Origin: Candidatus Peribacteria bacterium RIFCSPHIGHO2_01_FULL_55_13
Lineage (GTDB): Bacteria > Patescibacteriota > Gracilibacteria > Peribacterales > Peribacteraceae
DNA: 50,942 nt
NCBI GenBank assembly: GCA_001788925.1
Contig: MFXS01000007.1
Span: forward strand, 16,078-67,019
Direction: 5' to 3'
Positions 16,065-24,379 of the stretch are shown one piece after another; position 1 is the stretch's first letter, and every line of letters starts with the position of its first letter. The notes beneath the pieces were generated by a model. The model ran no database searches and had not been told where the DNA came from. It saw only the letters and a program-made list of their open reading frames with translations. Position numbers and translations under genes: made by a program.

Positions 16065-19000
16065 ATGAAGCCCTCCGACTTCGTCCATCTCCACTGTCAC
16101 TCCACCTATTCCCTCCTCGAGGCGCTGCCTTCGCCAGAAGAAATCGCGGAGCGCGCAAAAGAACTGGGGCAGAGCGCGGCGGGCATCGGCGACAAGGGAT
16201 TCGGGTACGGGCTCGTGGAATTCTATAAAGCCTGCAAGGCCCACAGCATCAAGCCTGTGCTCGGCATAGAAGTTTTCGTCGCCGCACGGACGCGCAACGA
16301 CAAAGAGAGTGGCGTGGATACGAAGCGTTCCCCTCTGTATCTGATCGCCGAGAATAATGAGGGATATGAAAATCTTCTGGAGTTGATCACGAAGGCCGCC
16401 GTCGAAGGCATGTACTACAAGCCGCGGGTGGATAAAGAACTTCTCAAGCAATATGGAAAGGGACTGATCGCGCTCTCGGGCTCTATCAGCGGCGCGATTC
16501 CACAGGCCGCTCTCGCGGAAGATGCCGAGCGGCTGAAAGCGCTTGTGGAGGAATATCGCGGATACTTCGGCAAAGACAATGTGTATTTTGAGTTGATGGA
16601 CCTGCCGAGCGTGCCGGGCCAGAGCGAGGCAAATCAGCAGCTGATCCACTGGGGAAAAGAGTTGGGCGTTCCGGTCGTGGCCACCTGCAACGCGCACTAC
16701 TGCAGGCCCGGGGACGCCGAGGCCCATGATGTGCTTCTCTGTATCCAGAAAAACGCGCAGGTCGGCGACCCGAGCAGGTTTTCCATGCGCGATACCGACT
16801 ATTCGATGCGCCCGTTTGAAGAAATGGAAAAAGCTTTCGCGCACGCGCCCGAGGCGTTGAGCAACACGCGGGTGATTGCGGACCGCTGCAACATCGAACT
16901 GCAATTTTCCTCGTACCACATCCCCCGCTTTCCCGTCCCCAAGGGAACCACGGAAGCCAAGGAACTCCGCAGACTGACCGAGGAGGGATTTGCGAAGAAG
17001 TATCCCAAGCCCACGAAGGAACATCAGGAACGGATGGACTACGAACTCAAAATCATCGAGCAGGTCGGCTTCGCCGGATACTTCCTCATCGTCGCGGACT
17101 TCGTGAATGAAGCGAAGCGCCGGGAGATCACGGTAGGGCCAGGCCGTGGCAGCGCCGCCGGATCGATGGTCTCGTATTGCCTCGGTATCACGGGCTTGGA
17201 CCCGATTGAGCACGGCCTCCTCTTTGAGCGCTTCCTCAACCCCGAACGCATCACCATGCCTGATGTGGATATCGACTTTGCCGATACGCGGCGTGACGAA
17301 GTGCTGGAGTACGTTCGCCAGAAGTACGGGCAGGACAGAGTGGTCCAGATCTGCACATTCGGAACACTCGCCGCGCGCGCCGCGGTGAAAGATGTCGGCC
17401 GCGCCTACGGTGTCCCCTTCCTGGAGATGAACGCGCTCGTGAAGCTGATCCCGGACAGGCCGGGGACGACGCTTGAAGAAGCCCTGAATACGCACGAATT
17501 AAAATCGATCTACCAGGAAAACGAAATTTATCGCCGTATTTTTGACGCAGCCAAGAAGCTCGAAGGCAAAGCACGCCACGTTTCGGTGCATGCCTGCGGC
17601 GTCATCATCACACCGGAGCCCGCGGTGCATTACACCGCACTCCAGCGTGCTCCCAAAGATGAAAACATCATCATCACGCAGACCTCGGCGAAGCCTCTGG
17701 AGTCGCTGGGACTCCTTAAGATGGACTTCCTCGGGCTCATGAACCTCACGGTGATCCAGACGACACTGGAGATTATCGAGCGCCTGAGCGGGGAGAAGAT
17801 CGACATCACGAAAATCCCGATGGATGACCAGAAGTCCTTTGCGTTGCTGCAGCGCGGAGACACCACCGGAGTGTTTCAGCTGGAATCCGCGGGCATGCGG
17901 CGATATCTGAAACAACTGAAACCCACCGCCTTCAATGACATTGTCGCGATGGTGGCTTTATACCGCCCGGGCCCCATGGACTGGATCCCGCAGTATATCA
18001 AACGCAAGCACGGCCACGAAAAAGTGGAGTACGTCCACGACGACTTGAGGACGATCCTCGAGCCCACCTACGGCATCGGCGTGTATCAGGAACAGATCCT
18101 TGAGATCGCGCGCACATTCGCGGGATTCAGCCTCGGTGAAGCCGATATCCTGCGTCGCGCCATCGGAAAGAAGATCAAGGAGGAGCTTGCGTCCCAGCGC
18201 GAGAAGTTCCTCGCGGGATCGGTGAAAAAGGGATACAAGCGCCAGCTCGCCGAGCGGATTTTTGACGACGTCGTGACGCCCTTCGCCGGCTACGGCTTCA
18301 ACAAGTCACATGCCGCCGGGTACGCCAAGATCGCCTACGAGACGGCGTACTTGAAAGCGAACTACCCGACGGAGTTCATGGCTGCGCTTTTAAGTAGTGA
18401 TGCCGCCGATACGGACCGCGTGATGATCGAGATCGAGGAATGCCGCGCAATGGGGATTGATGTCCTTCCTCCTGATATCAATGAGTCTTTGCGTCATTTC
18501 ACCGCCATACCGGCAAATGGAAAATTGCAAATGGCAAATGGCAAATCCTTGGGTTCCATCCGCTTTGGTCTTTCAGCGGTGAAAGGAATCGGCAACAGTT
18601 CCGTGGAGCAGATCATCACCGCGCGCGGAGAGAAAAAATTCGAAAGCCTGGATGATTTTGCGCGCCGCGTGCCCACGAAGGCACTCAATAAAAAGCTCCT
18701 CGAGTCGCTCGCCAAATCCGGAGCGCTCGATTCCCTCGGCGAACGCGGAACGCTGGTGGAGCACTACAATCTGATCGTCGATTACGCGAAGGCTGCGGGC
18801 GACGTGAGCCGTTCTCAGGGGGATCTCTTTGGGGCGGCAAGTATGGAGGAAGCACGGATCACCTTCCCGAAGTCCGTGCCTGCCTCCTTGCAGCAAATGC
18901 TTCAGTGGGAAAAGGAAACACTTGGGATGTACGTGAGCAGCCACCCGCTTGCGGGCCTCAAGAAATACATCGGCAAAAAGGCGCAGCTCATCGCCAATCT

Positions 19001-19844
19001 CACACGCGAGGATGCTGGCAAGAAGATCACCCTCGCTGGCATCGTGGAGGGCGTCAAACGCATCACCACAAAGAAAGGAGAAACGATGGCGATTGTATTT
19101 CTGGAAGATCCCACCGGGAAAATTGAAGTAACACTCTTCCCGCGCACGTTTGCAGAAGCCGCGGCATTCATCGAGCAGCCCGATACTGTTTTGGTAGTCG
19201 CGGGCATTCTGGATGTGCGCGCCGGAATGCTCCAGATGCGCGTGGACGCCGTAAAGCGCGCCTCGCTCACAACGATGATTACAAAAGCCCGCGAAGCCGG
19301 ATTCTTCGACGAAGAGGAGGCCAAACAGGGCATCCGCCTGGTGCGGCCGCAAGTGGAAGCAGAAGCCATCGACGCGGTGGATGAAGAAGGTAATGTCATC
19401 GCCGGTGAAGTCGTGACGCTCGGAAATGAAGTGGTGGAAAATGGTAATGACGCGGACGATTTCTTCGGCCCCATCGGCAAATGGATTCTCCAGGGTATGC
19501 CTACCGAAAAAGAGCTGGCGTCTTTGGGATTGGTGGATGGGACATCTTCTCTTGTGGGGCAGGATAGTGATCCTCTCGCGACAAATCGCAAATCGCAAAT
19601 CGCAAATAGTAAATCGTCTCCCTCCTCTTCAAGTCCGATCCGCATTTATACGATTGATCTTCCCGAGCGCGCCCCGAAGAAACTCCTGCTCGATCTTAAG
19701 CGTGTCTTGGAAATGTTCCCCGGAAGCGAAAAAGTGCAGCTTAAAATCGGCGAGCAAAAGATTGATCTCCCCCTCACGGTGACCACGTCGACGATCCTGG
19801 AGAAGAAAGTGGAGGAAGCCATCGCGGAGCATATGGTCACCTAA
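16065..19844 (+). CDS. dnaE: DNA polymerase III alpha subunit
   Basis: Replicative DNA polymerase, family C, 1259 aa. It begins with the PHP domain (HLHCHSTYSLLEAL, residues 8-21), then the polymerase core with GPGRGSAAGSMVSY and the catalytic acidic block PDVDIDF around residues 399-405, in the same place as E. coli D401/D403. The finger and tandem HhH region follows, then an OB domain (KKITLAGIVEGVKRITTKKG). Two heptanucleotide arrays are translated inside it: NGKLQMANGK at about residue 818 and NRKSQIANSK near 1173, both between domains. A TAAGAT box lies 9 nt before ATG. Length and domain order fit a DnaE1-type replicase without a built-in proofreading domain. Confidence 0.97.
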   Translation: MKPSDFVHLHCHSTYSLLEALPSPEEIAERAKELGQSAAGIGDKGFGYGLVEFYKACKAHSIKPVLGIEVFVAARTRNDKESGVDTKRSPLYLIAENNEGYENLLELITKAAVEGMYYKPRVDKELLKQYGKGLIALSGSISGAIPQAALAEDAERLKALVEEYRGYFGKDNVYFELMDLPSVPGQSEANQQLIHWGKELGVPVVATCNAHYCRPGDAEAHDVLLCIQKNAQVGDPSRFSMRDTDYSMRPFEEMEKAFAHAPEALSNTRVIADRCNIELQFSSYHIPRFPVPKGTTEAKELRRLTEEGFAKKYPKPTKEHQERMDYELKIIEQVGFAGYFLIVADFVNEAKRREITVGPGRGSAAGSMVSYCLGITGLDPIEHGLLFERFLNPERITMPDVDIDFADTRRDEVLEYVRQKYGQDRVVQICTFGTLAARAAVKDVGRAYGVPFLEMNALVKLIPDRPGTTLEEALNTHELKSIYQENEIYRRIFDAAKKLEGKARHVSVHACGVIITPEPAVHYTALQRAPKDENIIITQTSAKPLESLGLLKMDFLGLMNLTVIQTTLEIIERLSGEKIDITKIPMDDQKSFALLQRGDTTGVFQLESAGMRRYLKQLKPTAFNDIVAMVALYRPGPMDWIPQYIKRKHGHEKVEYVHDDLRTILEPTYGIGVYQEQILEIARTFAGFSLGEADILRRAIGKKIKEELASQREKFLAGSVKKGYKRQLAERIFDDVVTPFAGYGFNKSHAAGYAKIAYETAYLKANYPTEFMAALLSSDAADTDRVMIEIEECRAMGIDVLPPDINESLRHFTAIPANGKLQMANGKSLGSIRFGLSAVKGIGNSSVEQIITARGEKKFESLDDFARRVPTKALNKKLLESLAKSGALDSLGERGTLVEHYNLIVDYAKAAGDVSRSQGDLFGAASMEEARITFPKSVPASLQQMLQWEKETLGMYVSSHPLAGLKKYIGKKAQLIANLTREDAGKKITLAGIVEGVKRITTKKGETMAIVFLEDPTGKIEVTLFPRTFAEAAAFIEQPDTVLVVAGILDVRAGMLQMRVDAVKRASLTTMITKAREAGFFDEEEAKQGIRLVRPQVEAEAIDAVDEEGNVIAGEVVTLGNEVVENGNDADDFFGPIGKWILQGMPTEKELASLGLVDGTSSLVGQDSDPLATNRKSQIANSKSSPSSSSPIRIYTIDLPERAPKKLLLDLKRVLEMFPGSEKVQLKIGEQKIDLPLTVTTSTILEKKVEEAIAEHMVT
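18515..18549 (+). repeat. five-unit heptanucleotide array inside dnaE (copy 1)
   Basis: AAATGGA, AAATTGC, AAATGGC, AAATGGC, AAATCCT. Translated as NGKLQMANGK, identical to array 2 of murG. Confidence 0.9.
19583..19617 (+). repeat. five-unit heptanucleotide array inside dnaE (copy 2)
   Basis: AAATCGC three times, then AAATAGT and AAATCGT; 35 nt. It falls in the low-conservation C-terminal linker of the polymerase. Confidence 0.9.
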
Positions 19845-19911
19845 AACATCACGGCAGACGGGCGATCGCCTTTACCTCTGCCTCAGCAGGGGGGAAAATG
19901 GCGTATCCATA

Positions 19912-20130
19912 GTGATTACCACACTGATCTGCATCGGCATTCTGATCCTTGTCGGGGAAGTGTGCCTCTGGCGCCTCTTCTATACGAAAATCGTGGATAT
20001 GCATTTCCCCCCATCGCTGGATTGCTCAAGCATCCGGTTCTTTTCCATACGCCGCATGCACATCGCGGTGATCGTCCATGCGGTGCTGCTGCTCATCTCG
20101 ACACTCTTCCCCCTCTGGTTACTGTGGTGA
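19912..20130 (+). CDS. small membrane protein, 72 aa, coupled to the PH-domain gene
   Basis: Unknown function. GTG start; two likely membrane helices (LICIGILILVGEVCLWRLFY and HIAVIVHAVLLLISTLFPLW) with a short cytoplasmic or outer loop between. Its stop overlaps the GTG of the next gene (GTGA), so the two products are probably made together and may form one membrane unit. No good -10 or Shine-Dalgarno was found; the GTG start is therefore uncertain. dnaE ends 67 bp upstream. Confidence 0.6.
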   Translation: MITTLICIGILILVGEVCLWRLFYTKIVDMHFPPSLDCSSIRFFSIRRMHIAVIVHAVLLLISTLFPLWLLW

Positions 20131-20678
20131 AATATACGCACGCGCCGGCGGATATCGTCTTTCTTGGGAAAGACCCAGAGGAGCGGTGCCACTTTTATTT
20201 CCGGCAGCACTGGATCCGGCTCTTCTGGCCGCTCATACGTGTGATCGCATGGTCCGCATTCGTAGGCATGGCACTGTGGCTCTTTGTTGGCATTTTCGGC
20301 ATACAGGACGCCTCTCTCCGCCGTATCACCCTGATATTCCTCGCGATGACATGGCTGCTCGCTCATTTTCTCTTTCTCACGTCGGTCTATCGGCATTTTC
20401 TCTATATCGTCGTTGTCACCGATCAGCGCGTGCACCGCATCAAGAGAACGCTGGTCACGCACAACGATCACCAGACGATCGGGCTGCAGATGCTCCAAGA
20501 CATCTATAAAAGCCAGCACGGTCTCGTGCAGAACCTGCTCGGGTTCGGCACGCTTACATTGGAGGCGCAGGAAACCGTCCTCAAAATCCATTTCACCCCC
20601 CGCATCGCGGAGAAATACGAACGGATTCTCCACATAAAAGAGGTGGAACGCTCACGCAATAAGCACAATGTCCCGTAG
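20127..20678 (+). CDS. membrane protein with bacterial PH-like (bPH2/DUF304-type) domain
   Basis: About 183 aa from the GTG overlapping the previous stop; the track's start at 19962 is out of keeping with its neighbour and lacks conserved sequence. Two membrane helices (IRVIAWSAFVGMALWLFVGI and ITLIFLAMTWLLAHFLFL) are followed by a domain with VVVTDQRVHRIKRTLVTHND, LQDIYKSQHGLVQNLLGFGTLTLEA and a beta-rich end. This matches the general layout of YdbS/YdbT-like bacterial PH proteins: helix pair, then a split-barrel PH domain, with the 'gyGtl' turn. Such proteins are thought to act at the membrane in stress or transport, but no precise role can be given. Confidence 0.75.
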   Translation: MKYTHAPADIVFLGKDPEERCHFYFRQHWIRLFWPLIRVIAWSAFVGMALWLFVGIFGIQDASLRRITLIFLAMTWLLAHFLFLTSVYRHFLYIVVVTDQRVHRIKRTLVTHNDHQTIGLQMLQDIYKSQHGLVQNLLGFGTLTLEAQETVLKIHFTPRIAEKYERILHIKEVERSRNKHNVP

Positions 20679-20683
20679 ACCCC

Positions 20684-21298
20684 ATGCGCATCCTGCCAGC
20701 ATCCACCGAAGGAATTGAGGCCGCTCTTGCGGTTCTCGCGAGGGGAGAAACTGTCATGCATGCGACGGAAACCTGCTACGGCTTTGCATGTGATCTCACG
20801 AATCCCGAAGCGGTTGCTCGACTATTCAAAATTAAGCAGCGTTCGCCTGATCAGCCTGTGAGCGCACTTTTCTCTTCCATCGAAGAGGCTAAAAAATATG
20901 TGGAATGGAATGACCGCGCAGAGAAATTGGCGCAGGAGTTTCTCCCTGGAAGGCTTATGATCATCCTTCGATTAAAATCAGATGTGCCTTATTTCCTTTT
21001 CCCAACTCCCAACTCACCATCCACCATCCACCATCCACCATCCCCAACTCTCGGCATCCGCGTTTCCTCCCATCCCCTTGCGATGGAACTCGTCACCCGT
21101 TTCGGCCGCCCCATCTCTACCACCTCTGCCAATATCCACGCCAAACCCGCTCCCTACTCTGTTGCCGAAATCCTGGCGCAATACAAGAATGCCGCCGGAA
21201 AGCCGGACCTGATTCTGGATTCCGGAACCCTTCCTTTCCGCAAGCCTTCGCGGATAATCGATTGCAGTGGATCTTCAGAAACTATTCTGCGATCGTAA
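20684..21298 (+). CDS. tsaC: threonylcarbamoyl-AMP synthase (TsaC/Sua5/YrdC family)
   Basis: Makes threonylcarbamoyl-AMP from threonine, bicarbonate and ATP, the first step of the t6A37 modification of ANN-decoding tRNAs. Signature stretches are VMHATETCYGFACD, FKIKQRSPDQPVSALF, FLPGRLMIILRL and GRPISTTSANIH, in the usual order. At 204 aa it is the short TsaC form, without the extra Sua5 domain. The ATG is 5 nt after the PH-domain gene, so they are probably cotranscribed. An insert rich in Pro/His/Ser (NSPSTIHHPPSPT, about residues 108-120) comes from CCATCCA and CCAACTC heptanucleotide repeats. Confidence 0.93.
   Translation: MRILPASTEGIEAALAVLARGETVMHATETCYGFACDLTNPEAVARLFKIKQRSPDQPVSALFSSIEEAKKYVEWNDRAEKLAQEFLPGRLMIILRLKSDVPYFLFPTPNSPSTIHHPPSPTLGIRVSSHPLAMELVTRFGRPISTTSANIHAKPAPYSVAEILAQYKNAAGKPDLILDSGTLPFRKPSRIIDCSGSSETILRS
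21002..21050 (+). repeat. heptanucleotide repeat inside tsaC
   Basis: CCAACTC twice, then CCATCCA three times plus CCATCC, then a further CCAACTC. It has the same 7-nt period as the arrays in murG/murB/dnaE but an unrelated unit. Confidence 0.85.
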
Positions 21299-21358
21299 AT
21301 CTTGCAATCAACGGAATGTATGTTACGATTGATATCGTATTCTTTTCCCCAAATTCCC

Positions 21359-21499
21359 ATGCCAGAAGCATACGAGACACCTGATATGCAGCCGGTTGCC
21401 CCTGTAGAATCCGGAGCTGTACAAGGTATGTTGGAAAAAATTCGCGCAAAATTCCAAAGAAAGGATGGTCAAGGCGACATATCGGAAGGCGCGATGTAG
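21359..21499 (+). CDS. tiny hypothetical protein, about 46 aa
   Basis: Unrecognised. I prefer the internal ATG (MPEAYETPDMQPVAPVES) over the track's start because the upstream part lacks coding character. It is hydrophilic, with an acidic/proline N-terminus and a basic helix (MLEKIRAKFQRKDG). It is followed by a good rho-independent terminator, which supports a short transcript ending here. It could equally be the leader of a small RNA. Confidence 0.35.
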   Translation: MPEAYETPDMQPVAPVESGAVQGMLEKIRAKFQRKDGQGDISEGAM

Positions 21500-21516
21500 T
21501 TTTGGAATATCGAAAC

Positions 21517-21549
21517 AGCCCGCTCCAAAAGAGACGGGCTTGTTTTTTT
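21517..21549 (+). terminator. rho-independent terminator
   Basis: AGCCCG (21517-21522) pairs with CGGGCT (21535-21540), extended by CTC/GAG, and is followed by TGTTTTTTT. It closes the tsaC/tiny-gene unit. Confidence 0.85.
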
Positions 21550-21624
21550 GTCAATATTTTTTGTTCACCTCTTGATTCGAAAGCATTTTAACGATAGAAA
21601 ATATCTACATTTCCCAATATTTTT

Positions 21625-21831
21625 ATGATTGGCAAATCATCAGAAACATCTCCTATAACTCACGTACCTCCCGTCATAGATTCTCCTGTTGTACGTGAGG
21701 GCTTCAGTCCACTGGTTGATATAGCCACAACCAAGGGCGAAGTCGGGGAATTGATAACAAGAAGTGTGCTAAATGAAACGGCAAGCTCTCTGCACAACCT
21801 CGAGCGACACCCGGATCATACTGGTTTGTAG
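21625..21831 (+). CDS. small hypothetical protein, 68 aa
   Basis: Unrecognised. A soluble protein with a Ser/Thr/Pro N-terminal third (SSETSPITHVPPVIDSPVV) and a helical acidic remainder (TTKGEVGELITRSVLNETASSLHNLE). It lies between two hairpins, a terminator upstream at 21517 and a stem-loop downstream at 21849, in an AT-rich gap, which fits an independent short unit. No -10 at the usual 6-nt distance was found, so the start is uncertain. Confidence 0.4.
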   Translation: MIGKSSETSPITHVPPVIDSPVVREGFSPLVDIATTKGEVGELITRSVLNETASSLHNLERHPDHTGL

Positions 21832-21848
21832 ACACCGTACGTCACAAG

Positions 21849-21879
21849 CAAAAGCTGGAACGTCTGTATCCGGCTTTTG
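21849..21879 (+). terminator. stem-loop after the 68-aa gene, possible terminator or attenuator
   Basis: CAAAAGCTGG pairs with CCGGCTTTTG (one G-U pair) across an 11-nt loop, followed by TGTGGTTTCTT. The weak U-run makes termination possible but not certain. It lies just upstream of nrdR. Confidence 0.5.
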
Positions 21880-21917
21880 TGTGGTTTCTTAAGGATTTCC
21901 TATGTTCAATTCCCTAC

Positions 21918-21936
21918 CCTTGAGCAATGCTCAAGG
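21918..21936. promoter_or_regulatory. 19-bp palindrome abutting the nrdR start
   Basis: CCTTGAGC and GCTCAAGG around AAT, ending one base before the ATG at 21938. It could be an operator or an RNA hairpin masking the start. It does not match the known NrdR box. Confidence 0.5.
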
Positions 21937-21937
21937 T

Positions 21938-22384
21938 ATGAATTGCCCAAGATGCAAACACGAAGATACGGCCGTCGTGGATTCAAGAATCGCTGAAGAA
22001 GGACGTGCAATCCGCAGGCGCAGAGAGTGCCCGAAGTGCAATCATCGATTCACGACGTTTGAGCGTCAGGAATTGAATAACCTGATCGTGGTGAAGCGCG
22101 ACGGGACACGGGAACCCTATAGCCGAAGCAAGATCGAACGCGGCATTTGGATTGCCTGCACAAAGCGCCCGGTCACCCAGGAGAATATCGACAGCCTGCT
22201 CGATAAACTCGAAGAGAAATGGGGCGGGAACAAAGGAGAGGTGGGAAGCGCAACGATCGGCAACGACGTCATGAAGGCACTGCATAAAATCGACAAAGTG
22301 GCATATATCCGCTTTGCATCGGTGCATCGCGAATTTAAAGATGTGGAGGAATTCAAAGAAGAACTGGGAAAGTTGTTCCGCTAA
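21938..22384 (+). CDS. nrdR: NrdR, ribonucleotide reductase repressor
   Basis: Zinc-ribbon plus ATP-cone regulator that represses ribonucleotide reductase genes when dATP is plentiful. The ATG at 21938 gives the family's universal beginning, MNCPRCKHEDTAVVDSR, with the second zinc pair in RECPKCNHRFTTFER; total 148 aa. The ATP-cone follows (VVKRDGTREPYSRSKIERGI) and the domain ends in YIRFASVHREFKDVEEF. A longer start at 21902 with AAGGA before it is possible and would add MFNSLPLSNAQG, which covers a 19-bp palindrome. aspS begins 18 bp downstream with its own -10. Confidence 0.95.
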   Translation: MNCPRCKHEDTAVVDSRIAEEGRAIRRRRECPKCNHRFTTFERQELNNLIVVKRDGTREPYSRSKIERGIWIACTKRPVTQENIDSLLDKLEEKWGGNKGEVGSATIGNDVMKALHKIDKVAYIRFASVHREFKDVEEFKEELGKLFR

Positions 22385-22402
22385 TCCCTATACTTCCCCC
22401 CG

Positions 22403-24169
22403 ATGCTTCGTACCCACACCTGTGGCCAACTCCGGGAAACAGACGCCAAAGCCACCGTCACCCTTGCAGGCTGGGTCCACCGCCGCCGCGACCATGGCGG
22501 ACTGATCTTCGTGGATCTCCGCGACCGCTACGGCTTCACGCAGGTGGTCTTTGACCCGAAGGACAAAGCGCTCTTCACGAAAGCCGAGCACATCCGCCCG
22601 GAATGGGTCATCCAGATCATAGGAACCGTTACGAAAAGACTGGAGGGCGCCGCACGCGAGGATAACCCTACGGGCGCGATCGAAATCCGCGTGAGTGACA
22701 TCACCGTGCTCAATGAAGCCAAGACTCCCCCATTTGAGATCGACCAGGATAAAGATGTTTCCGAAGAGTTGCGCCTCGAATTCCGCTATCTCGACCTGCG
22801 TAAGGAACGGATGCGCAAGAACATCATCACACGCCACAAGATCGTGCAATCGATCCGGAAGTTCTTCTACGACCGCGATTTCTTGGAAGTGGAAACGCCG
22901 ATTTTGATCAAAGGTACGCCGGAAGGATCGCGCGAATATCTTGTCCCCTCTCGTCTCTACCACGGGGAATTCTACGTGCTCCCACAATCGCCGCAGCAGC
23001 TGAAGCAGCTCACGATGGTGGCTGGTCTCGACCGCTACATGCAAATCGCCCGCTGTTTCCGCGACGAAGACCAGCGCGGCGACAGGCAACCCGAATTCAC
23101 GCAGGTGGACGTGGAAATGTCCTTCGCCGAGCCGGAGGATGTGATGCAGCTCACAGAGCAATCCCTGATCGAACTGACCAAAGAGATTCGCCCGGATGTG
23201 AAAATCCTCAAGACTCCCTTCCCCCGCTTTACGTATCACGATGCGATGAACACATACGGCTCGGATAAGCCTGATTTGCGCTTCGATCTCACATTCACGG
23301 ACGTCTCGGATCTCTGCAAAGGCGCAGGCTTCGGGATCTTCGCCAAAGCGGTCGAATCTGGAGGCGTTGTGAAATGCCTGCGCGTTCCCGGCGGCGCCAA
23401 GTTCTCGCGCAAAGAGATTGATGACCTGACGGAGACCGCAAAAATCTACGGCGCAAAGGGACTTGCGTGGATCAAGGTGAATGACGGCGGTTGTGAAGGA
23501 GTACCTGTAGAAAAATTGGGAGCGGATCTCACAAAAAAGATCGCATCGGCTGCCAAAGGCGCAGCAGGAGACATCCTCTTCTTCACCGCAGATCAGTTTG
23601 ATACTGCTTGTACCAGCCTCGGCGCAGTGCGCACGGAACTGGCAAAGCGCATGAACCTCGCGGATCCGAAAGTGTTTGCCTACTGCTGGGTGAACGACTT
23701 CCCGATGTTCGAAAAAGACAAAGATACGGGCGCAGTTGCCGCCGTGCACCATCCGTTTACACGCCCTAAGAACGAAGACAAAGATCTTCTGGATACTGAT
23801 CCGCTCAAAGCCCGCGCTGCCGCCTATGACATCGTCCTCAACGGCTCCGAAATCGGCGGAGGTTCCATCCGTATCCATGAATCCGATCTCCAGTCGAAGA
23901 TCTTCGAGATTCTGAAGATCAGCAAAGAGGATGCCGAGCGTCGCTTTGGCCATCTGCTTCGCGCCTTCCAATACGGCGCCCCTCCACACGGCGGCATCGC
24001 CTGGGGCGTGGACCGCATCGTGATGCTTTTTTGCAACGAACCGAACATCCGCGAAGTGATTGCCTATCCGAAGGATCAGAAGGCAAAGGATCTGATGCTG
24101 GGATCACCGAGTCCTATGCCGAAGGAACAGATCGCGGAATTGGGGATCAAGATCATGGAAGAAAAATGA
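22403..24169 (+). CDS. aspS: aspartyl-tRNA synthetase, bacterial type
   Basis: Class II synthetase charging tRNA-Asp. The 588-aa length and order are those of bacterial AspRS: N-terminal OB anticodon domain (VTLAGWVHRRRDHGGLIFVDLRDR), catalytic core with QSPQQLKQLTMVAGLDRYMQ and the motif-2 sequence ARCFRDEDQRGDRQPEFTQ, the inserted GAD domain in the middle, and motif 3 GGIAWGVDRIVMLF. TATACT lies 8 nt before ATG. Its TGA stop is the first TGA of an ATGACCA repeat array. It may be non-discriminating (Asp/Asn); that cannot be told by eye. Confidence 0.97.
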   Translation: MLRTHTCGQLRETDAKATVTLAGWVHRRRDHGGLIFVDLRDRYGFTQVVFDPKDKALFTKAEHIRPEWVIQIIGTVTKRLEGAAREDNPTGAIEIRVSDITVLNEAKTPPFEIDQDKDVSEELRLEFRYLDLRKERMRKNIITRHKIVQSIRKFFYDRDFLEVETPILIKGTPEGSREYLVPSRLYHGEFYVLPQSPQQLKQLTMVAGLDRYMQIARCFRDEDQRGDRQPEFTQVDVEMSFAEPEDVMQLTEQSLIELTKEIRPDVKILKTPFPRFTYHDAMNTYGSDKPDLRFDLTFTDVSDLCKGAGFGIFAKAVESGGVVKCLRVPGGAKFSRKEIDDLTETAKIYGAKGLAWIKVNDGGCEGVPVEKLGADLTKKIASAAKGAAGDILFFTADQFDTACTSLGAVRTELAKRMNLADPKVFAYCWVNDFPMFEKDKDTGAVAAVHHPFTRPKNEDKDLLDTDPLKARAAAYDIVLNGSEIGGGSIRIHESDLQSKIFEILKISKEDAERRFGHLLRAFQYGAPPHGGIAWGVDRIVMLFCNEPNIREVIAYPKDQKAKDLMLGSPSPMPKEQIAELGIKIMEEK

Positions 24170-24367
24170 CCAATGACCAAGAACCAATGACCAGGCAGGG
24201 GAAATGACCAAAAATACAATGACCAGGCAATAACCAAACGCCAAGAATACATCCTTAGTCATTGTTTGGTCATTGGTTCTTGGTCATTGGTCATTCGCAT
24301 TGTTTGGTCATTGTCTTGTTGGTCATTGGTCATTTTCCGCGCCATTGGTTCTTGGTCATTGGTCATT
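24167..24367. repeat. ATGACCA/TGGTCAT inverted array between aspS and the coiled-coil gene
   Basis: A left arm of ATGACCA-type heptamers with variants (AGAACCA, GGCAGG spacers) starts at the aspS stop codon itself; a right arm of TGGTCAT/TGGTTCT heptamers ends 1 nt before the next gene's TACGAT box. It is a 200-bp imperfect inverted repeat, closely related to that at 35466-35605. Confidence 0.9.
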
Positions 24368-24379
24368 TACGATATCCCC
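24368..24379 (+). promoter_or_regulatory. -10 box and N6 spacer of the coiled-coil gene
   Basis: TACGAT, six bases, GTG at 24380. It defines the start; the ORF track's upstream extension reads through the repeat array. Confidence 0.55.

Noticed and set aside
15339-17495. 718-aa minus-strand ORF
   Set aside because: Antisense to gene 5 of the cysteine-rich operon and to the conserved start of dnaE; its composition is that of a high-GC shadow and no motif is recognisable.
19861-19870. HIP1-type palindrome GGCGATCGCC after dnaE
   Set aside because: A single occurrence; HIP1 means massive iteration of GCGATCGC in cyanobacteria, which is not seen here.
22388-23989. 533-aa minus-strand ORF
   Set aside because: Lies wholly antisense to nrdR's end and aspS, which carry all expected synthetase motifs.
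24266-24379. N-terminal extension of the coiled-coil ORF (repeated GSWSLVI)
   Set aside because: This is translated TGGTCAT array; the TACGAT-N6-GTG signature sets the real start at 24380. The same reasoning removes the extensions at 46594 and 44452.
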